From: Thermoplasmata archaeon
GTDB lineage: Archaea > Thermoplasmatota > Thermoplasmata > Sysuiplasmatales > Sysuiplasmataceae
Direction of reading: 5' to 3'
NCBI GenBank assembly: GCA_021811925.1
Contig: JAKAPY010000032.1
Coordinates: 1-13,207 of the forward strand
DNA: 13,207 nucleotides
The notes below the pieces were generated by a model. It made no database searches, had not been told where the DNA came from, and was given only the letters and a program-made list of their open reading frames with translations. The position numbers were made by a program, and so were the translations under genes. Shown here one piece after another: positions 1 through 6,118 of the stretch; position 1 is the first letter of the stretch, and every line of letters starts with the position of its first letter.

Positions 1-535
1 TGGACACTGCGGTGCCCCTGCGTCGCAGGACCGCTGGATCTGCGAGTGAGGCGCTCAGCAGGTGATCCACGATTTCTTTCCTGCTCTTGCCCAGCACAGA
101 GGCAGCGCGATCTGAATTGAAATAGCCTGCGCCAATGCGGATTCCCTTTAGTCTTGCCTGGGACGCGACCCTGTACCACTCCGTGTTGTAGGATGTTGCA
201 GCAGAGAGCTGCGACCGTTCGAGGGAGGTGCTTGCATAAGACATTTCAGGTGTCGGTATGAAAACATATCCGTCGGTGTTCTTCAGCAATGCTATCTCAT
301 GCCTGCCAAGAGAAAGTTTCCTGTTTCGAGGCATGCTTCTAGCATACTCCAGGAATGCTGGCGTGTCGTTGCAGACGGTAATAACGTTGTGACCCAGCAA
401 TTTCGCTTCGAGCTCTATCGCCCTTGCTATCTCCTCGTTGCTGTCCCACGTCTCAACCGTAACGGCCGAACGCTTCTTCAGTGGCAGAGATTTTGAAAAT
501 ATGTGCTTTGCAAGCAGCTCGGGTAAGTCTTTCAA
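1..535 (-). CDS. M29-like aminopeptidase, N-terminal part (runs off the window)
   Basis: This is an open minus-strand frame of about 178 codons with no stop before the window edge, so the C-terminal part is missing. The translation begins MKDLPELLAKHIF. It contains a segment like VTVETWDSNEEIARAIELEA, then a GRHEIALLKNTDGYVF stretch and a YNTEWYRVA stretch. From memory these resemble archaeal homologues of the M29 (aminopeptidase T/II-like) metallopeptidases, in which a 'GEHEW..L.KADAYVF' segment is common. The catalytic metal-binding residues of M29 enzymes lie further toward the C-terminus and are not visible here. The start is TTG at 535-533, because an in-frame TGA lies six bases upstream. 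It is preceded by an AGGAAG-like ribosome site and by an AT-rich palindrome about 28 bases upstream. The likely role is cytosolic peptide turnover. Family assignment is moderate; substrate is unknown. Confidence 0.6.
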   Translation of the reverse strand, partial: MKDLPELLAKHIFSKSLPLKKRSAVTVETWDSNEEIARAIELEAKLLGHNVITVCNDTPAFLEYARSMPRNRKLSLGRHEIALLKNTDGYVFIPTPEMSYASTSLERSQLSAATSYNTEWYRVASQARLKGIRIGAGYFNSDRAASVLGKSRKEIVDHLLSASLADPAVLRRRGTAVS

Positions 536-556
536 ATCGGTTCACTTCCTGTAGAT

Positions 557-570
557 GGAGAATATTCTCC
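557..570. promoter_or_regulatory. 14-bp perfect palindrome at the TATA position of the aminopeptidase gene
   Basis: GGAGAATATTCTCC is a perfect inverted repeat. Its AATATT core is centred about 28 bases ahead of the TTG start at 535, which is where an archaeal TATA box of a leaderless or nearly leaderless transcript would lie. It may be a TATA element embedded in a repressor operator, or only a symmetrical TATA box. No second copy was noticed in the window. Confidence 0.4.
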
Positions 571-647
571 GCAGATTTCAGATTTGTCCTCCAGTTGGCC
601 GGTTTTGGCGAATACAATGAGTCTGCGGTACTATGTGCATGTGTGAG

Positions 648-1511
648 TCATCCTGTGAAATTCCTGTTTACAATAATTATTCCGGCAGACACGAGAACAG
701 TGCCTATGACTTCATAAGAGCCCGGAAGCGTGAGTGTGATGATCGACTGGAAGACTGTCGTGAGAACAGGGACCATAAAGAGATAAGAAGTAAAGACGGA
801 TGCCTGCATCCTTGAAAGCGCCCTGAAATAAATCGCGTAGGAAATGCCCGAGCCCAAAATTGTTATATAAGCCAGATAAACCCAGAATAGTGGAACGGCA
901 TCGAGCCTGACTGCTTCAAGCGGCAGGAAGGGGAGTATGAAGACCGCCCCGATCAAGTTTTGCACACCTGGGACAGCATAATGACTCAGTGTGTGTTTCC
1001 AGTTCTTGAATATAAGTATTGAGACGACCCATGACAGTGATGCGATCAGCTCAAGCGCATCACCCATCGCAAGACCCGATCTCTCGATATCTGGGAGAAA
1101 AATTGTCCCCACGCCGATGAAGGCGGCGACAACACCTACGACCTTTATTGGTGTGAGGCGTTCCCCCACCAGCGGAGAAAGTGCGACAACCAGCACAGGC
1201 TGTGTGTATACAAGCGTGGCGGCGACTGATGAGTTCACGGTTTCGAGACCGACATTGAGCGTGATGTAGAATATCGAGACCTGGAAGAGGCCTATCAGGG
1301 CAAGGTAGCCAATGTCGCGCCTGCTCAGCCTGCGTACTTCAGTTCCGCTGATCAACAAGAGGAAGAGGCCAGCCCCCAAGGATCTGAGGAGGGCGAAGAG
1401 AATAGGGCTTGAGTAAGCAATGCTGTATTTTATTACAAAGTAATTGCCGGCCCATATCGAGCACATGAAGAATATAAGAGTGAAGTTGTAGAGCCCCGGC
1501 AGCCTCGGCAC
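648..1511 (-). CDS. EamA-family (DMT superfamily) transporter
   Basis: This 287-residue polytopic membrane protein has the two tandem five-helix EamA repeats typical of drug/metabolite exporters. Repeat one covers roughly residues 10-140, beginning with a segment like FFMCSIWAGNYFVIKY and including an SSVAATLVYTQPVLVVALS stretch with the conserved helix-4 pattern. Repeat two covers roughly 150-285, with SWVVSILIFKNW, a YAIYFRALSRMQASVF stretch and a final helix ending VNRNF. The length is normal for the family. The start is GTG at 1511. A TATA-like ATTAATAAT lies about 27 bases upstream and no ribosome site is visible, so the mRNA is probably leaderless. EamA proteins export amino acids, nucleotide-related metabolites or drugs; the substrate cannot be read from the sequence. 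The aminopeptidase gene follows in the same direction after 112 bases but has its own promoter-like element. Confidence 0.88.
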   Translation of the reverse strand: MPRLPGLYNFTLIFFMCSIWAGNYFVIKYSIAYSSPILFALLRSLGAGLFLLLISGTEVRRLSRRDIGYLALIGLFQVSIFYITLNVGLETVNSSVAATLVYTQPVLVVALSPLVGERLTPIKVVGVVAAFIGVGTIFLPDIERSGLAMGDALELIASLSWVVSILIFKNWKHTLSHYAVPGVQNLIGAVFILPFLPLEAVRLDAVPLFWVYLAYITILGSGISYAIYFRALSRMQASVFTSYLFMVPVLTTVFQSIITLTLPGSYEVIGTVLVSAGIIIVNRNFTG

Positions 1512-1533
1512 AAATCGTGCCTATATGTGGACC

Positions 1534-1542
1534 ATTATTAAT
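1534..1542 (-). promoter_or_regulatory. TATA box for the EamA transporter gene
   Basis: On the minus strand the sequence is ATTAATAAT, centred 27 bases upstream of the GTG at 1511. That spacing predicts transcription starting at or within a base or two of the start codon. A second, closer ACATATA element at about 1522-1528 is too near the start to serve it. Confidence 0.45.
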
Positions 1543-1577
1543 GTGATGCCACGGTGCGGCTGCTCGACACAGCGCTC

Positions 1578-2249
1578 CTACACAGGCGCGGGTTGTGTCT
1601 CAAGCCCGTTGATCTCTTCCCTTGCAACAATCAGCAGGATGCCTGTCACGACGCCATCGAATATCAGCGCCGCTACTCCGAAGGCAAGCGAGTTCCTTTC
1701 CTTGGCCGCGTTCACGTTGCCGCGGTCGAGAAGATCCCTTATATTGTTTATTTCGACTGTAAGATAAATATCTATGACACCAAATGCAAGCAGGAATATG
1801 CCCAGTATCATTCTTCCTAAGCCACCCAGGACGTTTGTGTACAGGTTGAATATGCCGCCGAGGAGGTTGAATATGCCCTGGGAAATGAAAATGATCACGA
1901 CTATTATTGAAACAATCAGCGCTGCAACCACTAGGATGTTCGCCGCCCCACGTGACGCAGGTATTGAAGGCGGGAAAGTGAAAGGTCTGAATTTCTCATT
2001 GTAACCAGTAACGGCACCCGACGCAGAATCAACTGAAACTGAATAGTATTTCCTGTATCCGCCCGTGGTAAGCTGCAACTCGACAAACCACGTTGCAGCG
2101 TCTTTCCTGACGGATTCAAAATATACGTTTTCGCCCGAAGCTCCGAATTTCTTCTGTATCCAGTCCCTGACTGACGATTCTGCGGATTCAGCGTCGTTCA
2201 CGGACAAATTCTCGGCCTCCTGTGTACTATCAGGGTGATCGTATATCAA
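1578..2249 (-). CDS. Membrane protein with PepSY-like N-terminal domain
   Basis: I do not recognise a named family for this 223-residue protein. Residues about 20-90 form a soluble, acidic domain with a segment like YYSVSVDSASGAVTGYNEKF. That resembles the 'Y-x-V-x-VD-x-TG-x-V' ending of PepSY-type domains. Residues about 103-215 contain three or four hydrophobic helices: a very Ile/Val-rich one near 105-125 leading into a Gly/Phe-rich FNLLGGIFNL segment, one around 145-165 and one around 190-208. Between the last two is a charged NNIRDLLDRGNVNAAKERNS loop. There is no ATG near the N-terminus. The chosen TTG at 2249 has no well-spaced ribosome site, and a GTG about 17 codons in is an alternative, so the start is uncertain. 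It follows the ABC ATPase gene after 54 bases in the same direction, so it may be transcribed with the importer. Confidence 0.65.
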   Translation of the reverse strand: MIYDHPDSTQEAENLSVNDAESAESSVRDWIQKKFGASGENVYFESVRKDAATWFVELQLTTGGYRKYYSVSVDSASGAVTGYNEKFRPFTFPPSIPASRGAANILVVAALIVSIIVVIIFISQGIFNLLGGIFNLYTNVLGGLGRMILGIFLLAFGVIDIYLTVEINNIRDLLDRGNVNAAKERNSLAFGVAALIFDGVVTGILLIVAREEINGLETQPAPV

Positions 2250-2292
2250 CTGTCCGAAAGTAAAGTGGCCATTTCCCTCGTGAATGCCATGT

Positions 2293-2304
2293 CACAATTA
2301 ATGC
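2293..2304 (-). promoter_or_regulatory. Weak TATA-like element before the PepSY-like membrane protein
   Basis: The minus strand reads GCATTAATTGTG, overlapping the last base of the ATPase stop codon. The spacing would put a transcription start near 2272, about 23 bases before the TTG at 2249. It would allow expression independent of the importer operon, but the match is weak. Confidence 0.25.
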
Positions 2305-2903
2305 TAGAAAATTTTTGTCATTCTTCCTTCTTCGAGCAGATAATTGTGCTCGATACCGCTTTTCTCCGATGGGTCCTGGGAAACATACACTGTGTCGAAA
2401 TGGGACTCTTTTGAGATGGAAACCATCTCGGAAATTATGCGATCCTTTTCACTCAGGTTCGACATCGCCTCATCTATAAGAAGCACTTCAGGGTTTGAGA
2501 GTATCGCTGTGGCAAGTGACACGCGAATACGCTGCCCGAGGCTCAACCTGCCGACCCTGCCTTCAAATGTTATGCCGAGTCTGCTGCGTATGTCATCCAT
2601 CACGGATTTGCCCGGTTTGACATCTTTTGCACCCCATGAGAGGTGCTTGACTACATCCATATGAGGAAAGGAGGTCGACGCATTGACGAACGCTATGCGC
2701 CGCTTCTCAACAGGCAAAACGGCGACATCTCTACCGTTCACGAGGATTGAGCCCGAATCGATGGAGTGCATACCAAGCAGGCAGAGAAGAAAGGTGGATT
2801 TTCCAGCGCCGTTCTTGCCGCTGAGATGTATGAAACCCGAATCTTCCATGACTGCCTGGAGGTTGAAGGCGCCGAGGCGCTTTGAAAAGCGAGCCTGAAT
2901 CAC
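2304..2903 (-). CDS. wtpC: ABC importer ATP-binding protein, molybdate/tungstate type
   Basis: The gene encodes the nucleotide-binding subunit that would power the importer on the cytoplasmic face. Visible motifs are Walker A GKNGAGKST at residues 29-37, a signature written LSLGQ (120-124, usually LSGGQ), and Walker B VLLIDE with the catalytic Glu at 145. Three other sites are unusual. The Q-loop region (about 71-81, FVNASTSFPHM) lacks its glutamine. The D-loop reads SNLS rather than SALD. The H-loop reads VSQD (174-177) where VTHD is expected. At 199 residues it has only the core domain and lacks the C-terminal TOBE/regulatory extension of typical WtpC/ModC proteins (about 350 residues). The GTG start lies six bases after the permease stop, indicating one operon. 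The symbol is given by position and role; ModC/CysA-like naming is equally possible. Confidence 0.75.
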   Translation of the reverse strand: MIQARFSKRLGAFNLQAVMEDSGFIHLSGKNGAGKSTFLLCLLGMHSIDSGSILVNGRDVAVLPVEKRRIAFVNASTSFPHMDVVKHLSWGAKDVKPGKSVMDDIRSRLGITFEGRVGRLSLGQRIRVSLATAILSNPEVLLIDEAMSNLSEKDRIISEMVSISKESHFDTVYVSQDPSEKSGIEHNYLLEEGRMTKIF

Positions 2904-2909
2904 TCTCAG

Positions 2910-3731
2910 TCACCAGCCACCGTTGATCGGATTGCGGCTCTTTCTCCTGGCAAGACGGACTGCGACCATCAGCGCTATGCTGAACAGGACCATGAAGGAA
3001 GAGGCGGAGACTGCAACAGCAGTGCCGTAGTAGCCGAAGTACTCGTAAACAAGCACTGAGGCCGGACGCACACCGCTGAAGGGAGGCTGCAAAACGAAAT
3101 AGGCAATAATGGCGATGGAGCCAAACTCGCTCATTGCCCGCCCCATGGAAGTGAGTGAGGCCGAAAGCAGATCGCGGGCCGAGGACGGAACTATGACCGA
3201 ATACAGTATTCTCAACCTGCTTGCACCTAGCGAGGCGGCAAAGAGCTCGCTGTCCTGGCTTCTGGCGGCAAAAAGGGACTGGGCTGCCCGGATGTATATC
3301 GGCGCAGAAACAACAACAAGGGCGATAATAAGCCCCTGTACGGAGTAAAAGAAATTCACTCCAATGGACTGCAGGAAACTGCCGACTGGAGTCGTCCTGC
3401 TGTCAAGAAGCAGAAGTGAAATACCGACGATTGGGTGAGGAATTGACGCAGGAAGGTCTGCTGCAGTCTCAAGCACATCGTTACTCCTCCTTGAAAGGTG
3501 GTATGCGGCCGGCGTGAAAAGAAGAAACACCAGTGCGGCCGCCGCCGCAGAAGCAAAGAGAGTCAGGGCTATGGATTGCAGTACAGTGTAGCTGAAACCG
3601 AGCGCGCTCCTGTACACAACAAGGCCATAAAAGAGGAGAATAAGCATGGGCACCGACAAGGCAGCAAGAGAAGCATAAGCCCAGATGCTGATTGCATCAA
3701 CCCTGAATGTCTTATGGCGGGCCAGTCTCAC
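2910..3731 (-). CDS. wtpB: ABC importer permease, molybdate/tungstate type
   Basis: This 273-residue inner-membrane subunit belongs to the binding-protein-dependent transport permease family (WtpB/ModB/CysT-like). Hydrophobic helices lie at about residues 14-37, 47-72, 98-110, 129-147, 201-213 and 230-256. The cytoplasmic EAA loop, which docks onto the ATPase, is visible at about 164-188 (FAASLGASRLRILYSVIVPS), with the usual Gly and Pro in place. An SMGRAMSEFGSIAII segment follows, as in ModB-type permeases. The GTG start at 3731 follows an in-frame TGA directly, and the GGGGTGA just upstream sits unusually close, so the start is only the best available. It lies 76 bases after the binding-protein gene and is followed at once by the ATPase gene. 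Confidence 0.8.
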   Translation of the reverse strand: MRLARHKTFRVDAISIWAYASLAALSVPMLILLFYGLVVYRSALGFSYTVLQSIALTLFASAAAAALVFLLFTPAAYHLSRRSNDVLETAADLPASIPHPIVGISLLLLDSRTTPVGSFLQSIGVNFFYSVQGLIIALVVVSAPIYIRAAQSLFAARSQDSELFAASLGASRLRILYSVIVPSSARDLLSASLTSMGRAMSEFGSIAIIAYFVLQPPFSGVRPASVLVYEYFGYYGTAVAVSASSFMVLFSIALMVAVRLARRKSRNPINGGW

Positions 3732-3768
3732 TCACCCCGTCTGTTTCTATGAAAGTGCTGTCTTGATT

Positions 3769-3780
3769 CCGCATCTGCGG
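3769..3780. repeat. Short hairpin CCGCA-TC-TGCGG between binding-protein and permease genes
   Basis: A five-base-pair perfect stem with a two-base loop lies in the only sizeable gap (76 bases) of the importer operon. In RNA it could lower permease expression relative to the binding protein or protect the upstream message, as often happens in ABC importer operons. It is short enough to arise by chance. Confidence 0.25.
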
Positions 3781-3807
3781 CACTGATCGCCGGGGTTCCA
3801 GCAGAAA

Positions 3808-4857
3808 TCACAGTGGTCCTCCATAGGCAAGATGGCCCTCGCTTACAAGTGCCGCTATCTCCGGGGGATCCTGAACCGAGGAAAACAGGATACACGGCTG
3901 CAGTGGATACATGCCAAAACCGGAGAGAATATTCGTGTTGTTCACCAAATAACCAAGAAAGGCATAGGATTCAGTGGACCGGGAACTGTTGGCAAGCACC
4001 GTGGCGTAAAGGAAAATAGGCGAACCCCTCACTGTCCCGTATGTGAACTTGCTGTAAAACGATGACATGCCGGGTTCACCCTGGTTGATTGAGGCCGGAA
4101 GCGAGATGAAACCAAGGCCATGAGCGATTGCAGCTGATTTGTAGATGAAGAGAAATTGAATGTACCCCGCTTCAAGCGGCGCAACAAGCAATGCCGCATT
4201 AAGCGAGCTCACACTCGCATTGTTGCCCAGTGTGGAGTTGACGAAATAGCCGACGTTGCCCCGATCGTAGAGGTAGCCTGCAATCTCAAGTGCGAGCCAC
4301 CCCCTGAGTCCAGCGGGATCATCGGAAGAGTTGGCGATGCCCACCTTGACCGCACCGGAAGTCAGGTTGCTGAAAGCTGCATAATAGGCTGTCGAGCTGT
4401 TTGAAGCGTTCGCCTGGCTGAACATAGCTATGATGGATTTGGCTGTGGCATTGGACAACGTTGCGGATGAATAAGCAAGGACGAGCTGATCGGAGGCGAA
4501 GGCAACCGCCCAGCCACTGTATCTCGAAAGCAGATATGAACGGTCGAAAGCGCCCTTCGCAACGGATATGAATATGTCAGCTGGCGCCCCCTGGCCTATA
4601 GAACTTGCGGCGGAGTACGAGCCGGCGCCGATTGCCGGCGCGACAGGATAGCCAGTAGTGTTGTGAAAAGCATTGAGTATTGTGTTGCTTTCCAGGACAT
4701 AGGCATCCGCTGAATAGACTATCAGCCCCTGGCCGTTCATGTTCAGTTCCAGGACCGCATAGGAGGACGCGGCTATTGTGCATACCACTATTATTGCCGA
4801 CACCACAGCAAGTTTCCTGTTCATTGCCCGATCACGCAATTTCTCGATAACCTGCAT
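3808..4857 (-). CDS. wtpA: Molybdate/tungstate-type ABC substrate-binding protein
   Basis: The extracytoplasmic lipidless binding protein has a hydrophobic N-terminal segment at about residues 16-36, acting as signal or membrane anchor. The mature part is a type-II binding fold: a GLIVYSADAYV strand near 44-54, an ADIFISVAKG segment near 93-102, VKVGIANSSDDPAGLRGW near 170-187 (the 'NPNDDPCGYRS' region of archaeal WtpA/ModA), and IYKSAAIAHGLGFISLP near 238-254. These align well with archaeal WtpA from memory. Position 238 is Ile where WtpA has a ligand Glu. At least ten N-x-S/T sequons suggest surface glycosylation. Met12 (MNRKLAVV) may be the true start: the TATA-like TTATTTAAA abuts the first ATG, so transcription probably begins just ahead of Met12. 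It heads an operon with permease and ATPase. Confidence 0.82.
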   Translation of the reverse strand: MQVIEKLRDRAMNRKLAVVSAIIVVCTIAASSYAVLELNMNGQGLIVYSADAYVLESNTILNAFHNTTGYPVAPAIGAGSYSAASSIGQGAPADIFISVAKGAFDRSYLLSRYSGWAVAFASDQLVLAYSSATLSNATAKSIIAMFSQANASNSSTAYYAAFSNLTSGAVKVGIANSSDDPAGLRGWLALEIAGYLYDRGNVGYFVNSTLGNNASVSSLNAALLVAPLEAGYIQFLFIYKSAAIAHGLGFISLPASINQGEPGMSSFYSKFTYGTVRGSPIFLYATVLANSSRSTESYAFLGYLVNNTNILSGFGMYPLQPCILFSSVQDPPEIAALVSEGHLAYGGPL

Positions 4858-4865
4858 TTAAATAA
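4857..4865. promoter_or_regulatory. Shared TATA-like element TTTAAATA between importer and tfx
   Basis: An almost symmetrical AT-rich box lies between the divergent genes. Read on the plus strand, it would start transcription near 4886, giving the Tfx gene a 25-base leader. Read on the minus strand, it would start transcription near 4835, between the first ATG of the binding protein and its Met12 codon at 4824. It is the only convincing TATA candidate in the gap. Confidence 0.45.
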
Positions 4866-4896
4866 GTGTTTTCATCTACTCATTTGTCAAACACTT
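4864..4896. repeat. Inverted repeat AAGTGTTT / AAACACTT in the importer-tfx gap
   Basis: Perfect 8-base arms lie at 4864-4871 and 4889-4896, separated by 17 bases. The right arm overlaps the left half of the 22-bp palindrome at 4885-4906. Arms about two and a half helical turns apart could bind two dimers or a looped complex. Confidence 0.4.
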
Positions 4897-4906
4897 GTAT
4901 TTGACA
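4885..4906. promoter_or_regulatory. Candidate operator: 22-bp palindrome with TGTCAAA / TTTGACA arms
   Basis: The seven-base arms TGTCAAA (4885-4891) and TTTGACA (4900-4906) are perfectly complementary. The inner ANACNNGTNT pattern keeps the symmetry at AC/GT. The site is centred at about 4895-4896, inside the 53-base gap between the divergent binding-protein and Tfx genes. It lies close to the predicted plus-strand transcription start and 5 bases before the tfx ATG. A helix-turn-helix dimer is the expected ligand, and the adjacent Tfx protein is the obvious candidate. Confidence 0.55.
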
Positions 4907-4910
4907 GAAG

Positions 4911-5354
4911 ATGGTACAAACGGGGAAAGGCAGGGAAGAGAGACCGTATCTGACGGAAAGGCAGATCGAGATACTCTCCATGAGGAGGTCCGGACTCAGT
5001 CAGGTGGAGACGGCAGCAAAGCTTGGAATTACACGCCAGGATGTTGCAATCCTCGAGAAGAGGGCAATGAGGAACTTGAACCGGGCGGCGGCCACGCTCT
5101 GGATAGCTGAACAACGTGGAATTGTTCTGCACCTTAACCTGAAGAGGGGAATGCATATTCTGGATGCGGCGAAAGAAACCATTGCAAAGGCGGATGAAGG
5201 CGGAATACGGCTTGTTGACAACGCGGTGACAATTCTATCGGCCATACGATCTGCTTCAGGTGACGCGATGAAGTCAGGGGTGCTGGATGAGGGACTTGAA
5301 GCGTTCATATTTCAGGATGGCAGATTGCTTTTCAGGGAGACAGATACCAGCTAA
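4911..5354 (+). CDS. Tfx-family HTH transcriptional regulator
   Basis: This 147-residue protein has a helix-turn-helix at about residues 14-60: an LTERQIEILSMRRSGLSQVE segment leads into AAKLGITRQDVAILEKRA. This is the sigma-4-like pattern of the archaeal Tfx family ('LTE.Q..VL.LR..G.TQ.EIA..LGT.R..V..LE.RA'). Tfx was described in Methanothermobacter, where it binds near the molybdenum formylmethanofuran dehydrogenase operon promoter. The C-terminal part (about 70-147) has the family's second, alpha/beta domain (e.g. GIRLVDNAVTILSAIRSA), possibly a sensor, with ligand unknown. The ATG at 4911 follows a weak ACAGAAG. It is divergent from the molybdate/tungstate-type importer across 53 bases with a palindrome, so I infer that it controls the importer and perhaps itself. 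The gene ends in TAA. Confidence 0.82.
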   Translation: MVQTGKGREERPYLTERQIEILSMRRSGLSQVETAAKLGITRQDVAILEKRAMRNLNRAAATLWIAEQRGIVLHLNLKRGMHILDAAKETIAKADEGGIRLVDNAVTILSAIRSASGDAMKSGVLDEGLEAFIFQDGRLLFRETDTS

Positions 5355-5433
5355 ACTCACCTGTTGGTATTTTGAAAAACTGAAGATCGATTTGCCAATC
5401 CTCCTCCTTGATACGGGCCGTATATGCCGGAAA

Positions 5434-6000
5434 TCAACCTTCTTCCTGAAGCTGCGTTTTTGCGCCAATATCGGCGATCATGGCCATCTTTATCCGGTCA
5501 TAGTGCAGCTCAATCTCCCGCTCTATGAAGCCAGGACGCAGCAGGAGATAGAGACGTACGAGACTGGATGTTATGTTTATGTCAACACTCATCTCCAGCT
5601 CAGAACCTGTCCCGGCGGGCCGGAGCACCCAGGACTGATCATATTCGGCCACCTTGAAGCTCCTGAATTTCAGCACACCCCTGCCCTGCCACCTGTCCGG
5701 AGGAAGAATGGTCACATGCGTTTCCTCCTGCAGGCTTGTCCCCGGAAATCTGTTTGCAAGACTGAATTCATTCCCGGATATCCTTGTCACCCTCCTGCCC
5801 CCAGGTGGATCGCCGAAAATGGCGGTGTCGTCAGGAGTGTAGGCAGTAAGCCATGCGAATGCCATGTCCGGGGGAGCCGGAAGCTGCCTTCGCACCGTGA
5901 GTCTCTTCACTACACGATATTGCGGGCGGCCATTATATGTGAATTGTGCGGCATGGCCGCTCGGTTGCGCTGCATGCGCCCCTGACAGCGACGAACGCAT
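5434..6000 (-). CDS. SRPBCC (START-like) superfamily protein
   Basis: This 188-residue soluble protein has the helix-grip pattern of SRPBCC/polyketide-cyclase-like proteins. After a low-complexity N-terminus (residues 1-28) comes YRVVKRLTVRRQLPAPPDMAF with the 'APPE.VF' entry segment at about 41-48. Alternating beta strands follow (e.g. GRGVLKFRSFKVAEYDQSW and SELEMSVDINI), and a long C-terminal helix from about 150 onward (FIEREIELHYDRIKMAMIADI). Such proteins bind hydrophobic ligands or lipids; no ligand can be named. The ATG at 6000 is the longest start, but the conserved fold begins near residue 29, and a GTG there would give a shorter protein that fits the family better. It converges on tfx and is divergent from the Lrp-type regulator, which may control it. 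Confidence 0.7.
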   Translation of the reverse strand: MRSSLSGAHAAQPSGHAAQFTYNGRPQYRVVKRLTVRRQLPAPPDMAFAWLTAYTPDDTAIFGDPPGGRRVTRISGNEFSLANRFPGTSLQEETHVTILPPDRWQGRGVLKFRSFKVAEYDQSWVLRPAGTGSELEMSVDINITSSLVRLYLLLRPGFIEREIELHYDRIKMAMIADIGAKTQLQEEG

Positions 6001-6061
6001 GCGTCATCCGGCGGTCTCCCCGTTCTCATGATCATTATCGCCGACCCAAATTGTGTCATTC

Positions 6062-6078
6062 AAAAATATCTAATAAAT
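6062..6078 (+). promoter_or_regulatory. TATA region for the Lrp/AsnC regulator gene
   Basis: An AT-rich run AAAAATATCTAATAAAT lies 41-57 bases before the TTG start. Transcription would begin around 6092-6100, leaving a short leader that still contains the GGGAGG ribosome site at 6105-6110. Confidence 0.4.
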
Positions 6079-6118
6079 GAAGACGCATTGAGGAGAGTAA
6101 AGCCGGGAGGCGGGGATT

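Noticed and set aside
2246..2272. Eight-codon minus-strand frame whose TGA overlaps the TTG of the PepSY-like protein gene
   Set aside because: Its GAGGG ribosome-like site is only two bases from the ATG, too close to work well, and it overlaps the predicted transcription start; kept only as a remark on the uncertain start.
5287..5985. Long plus-strand open frame of 232 codons
   Set aside because: It lies antisense to the SRPBCC gene, whose minus-strand translation shows a convincing fold pattern; the plus-strand translation has no recognisable domain and overlaps the end of the Tfx gene.
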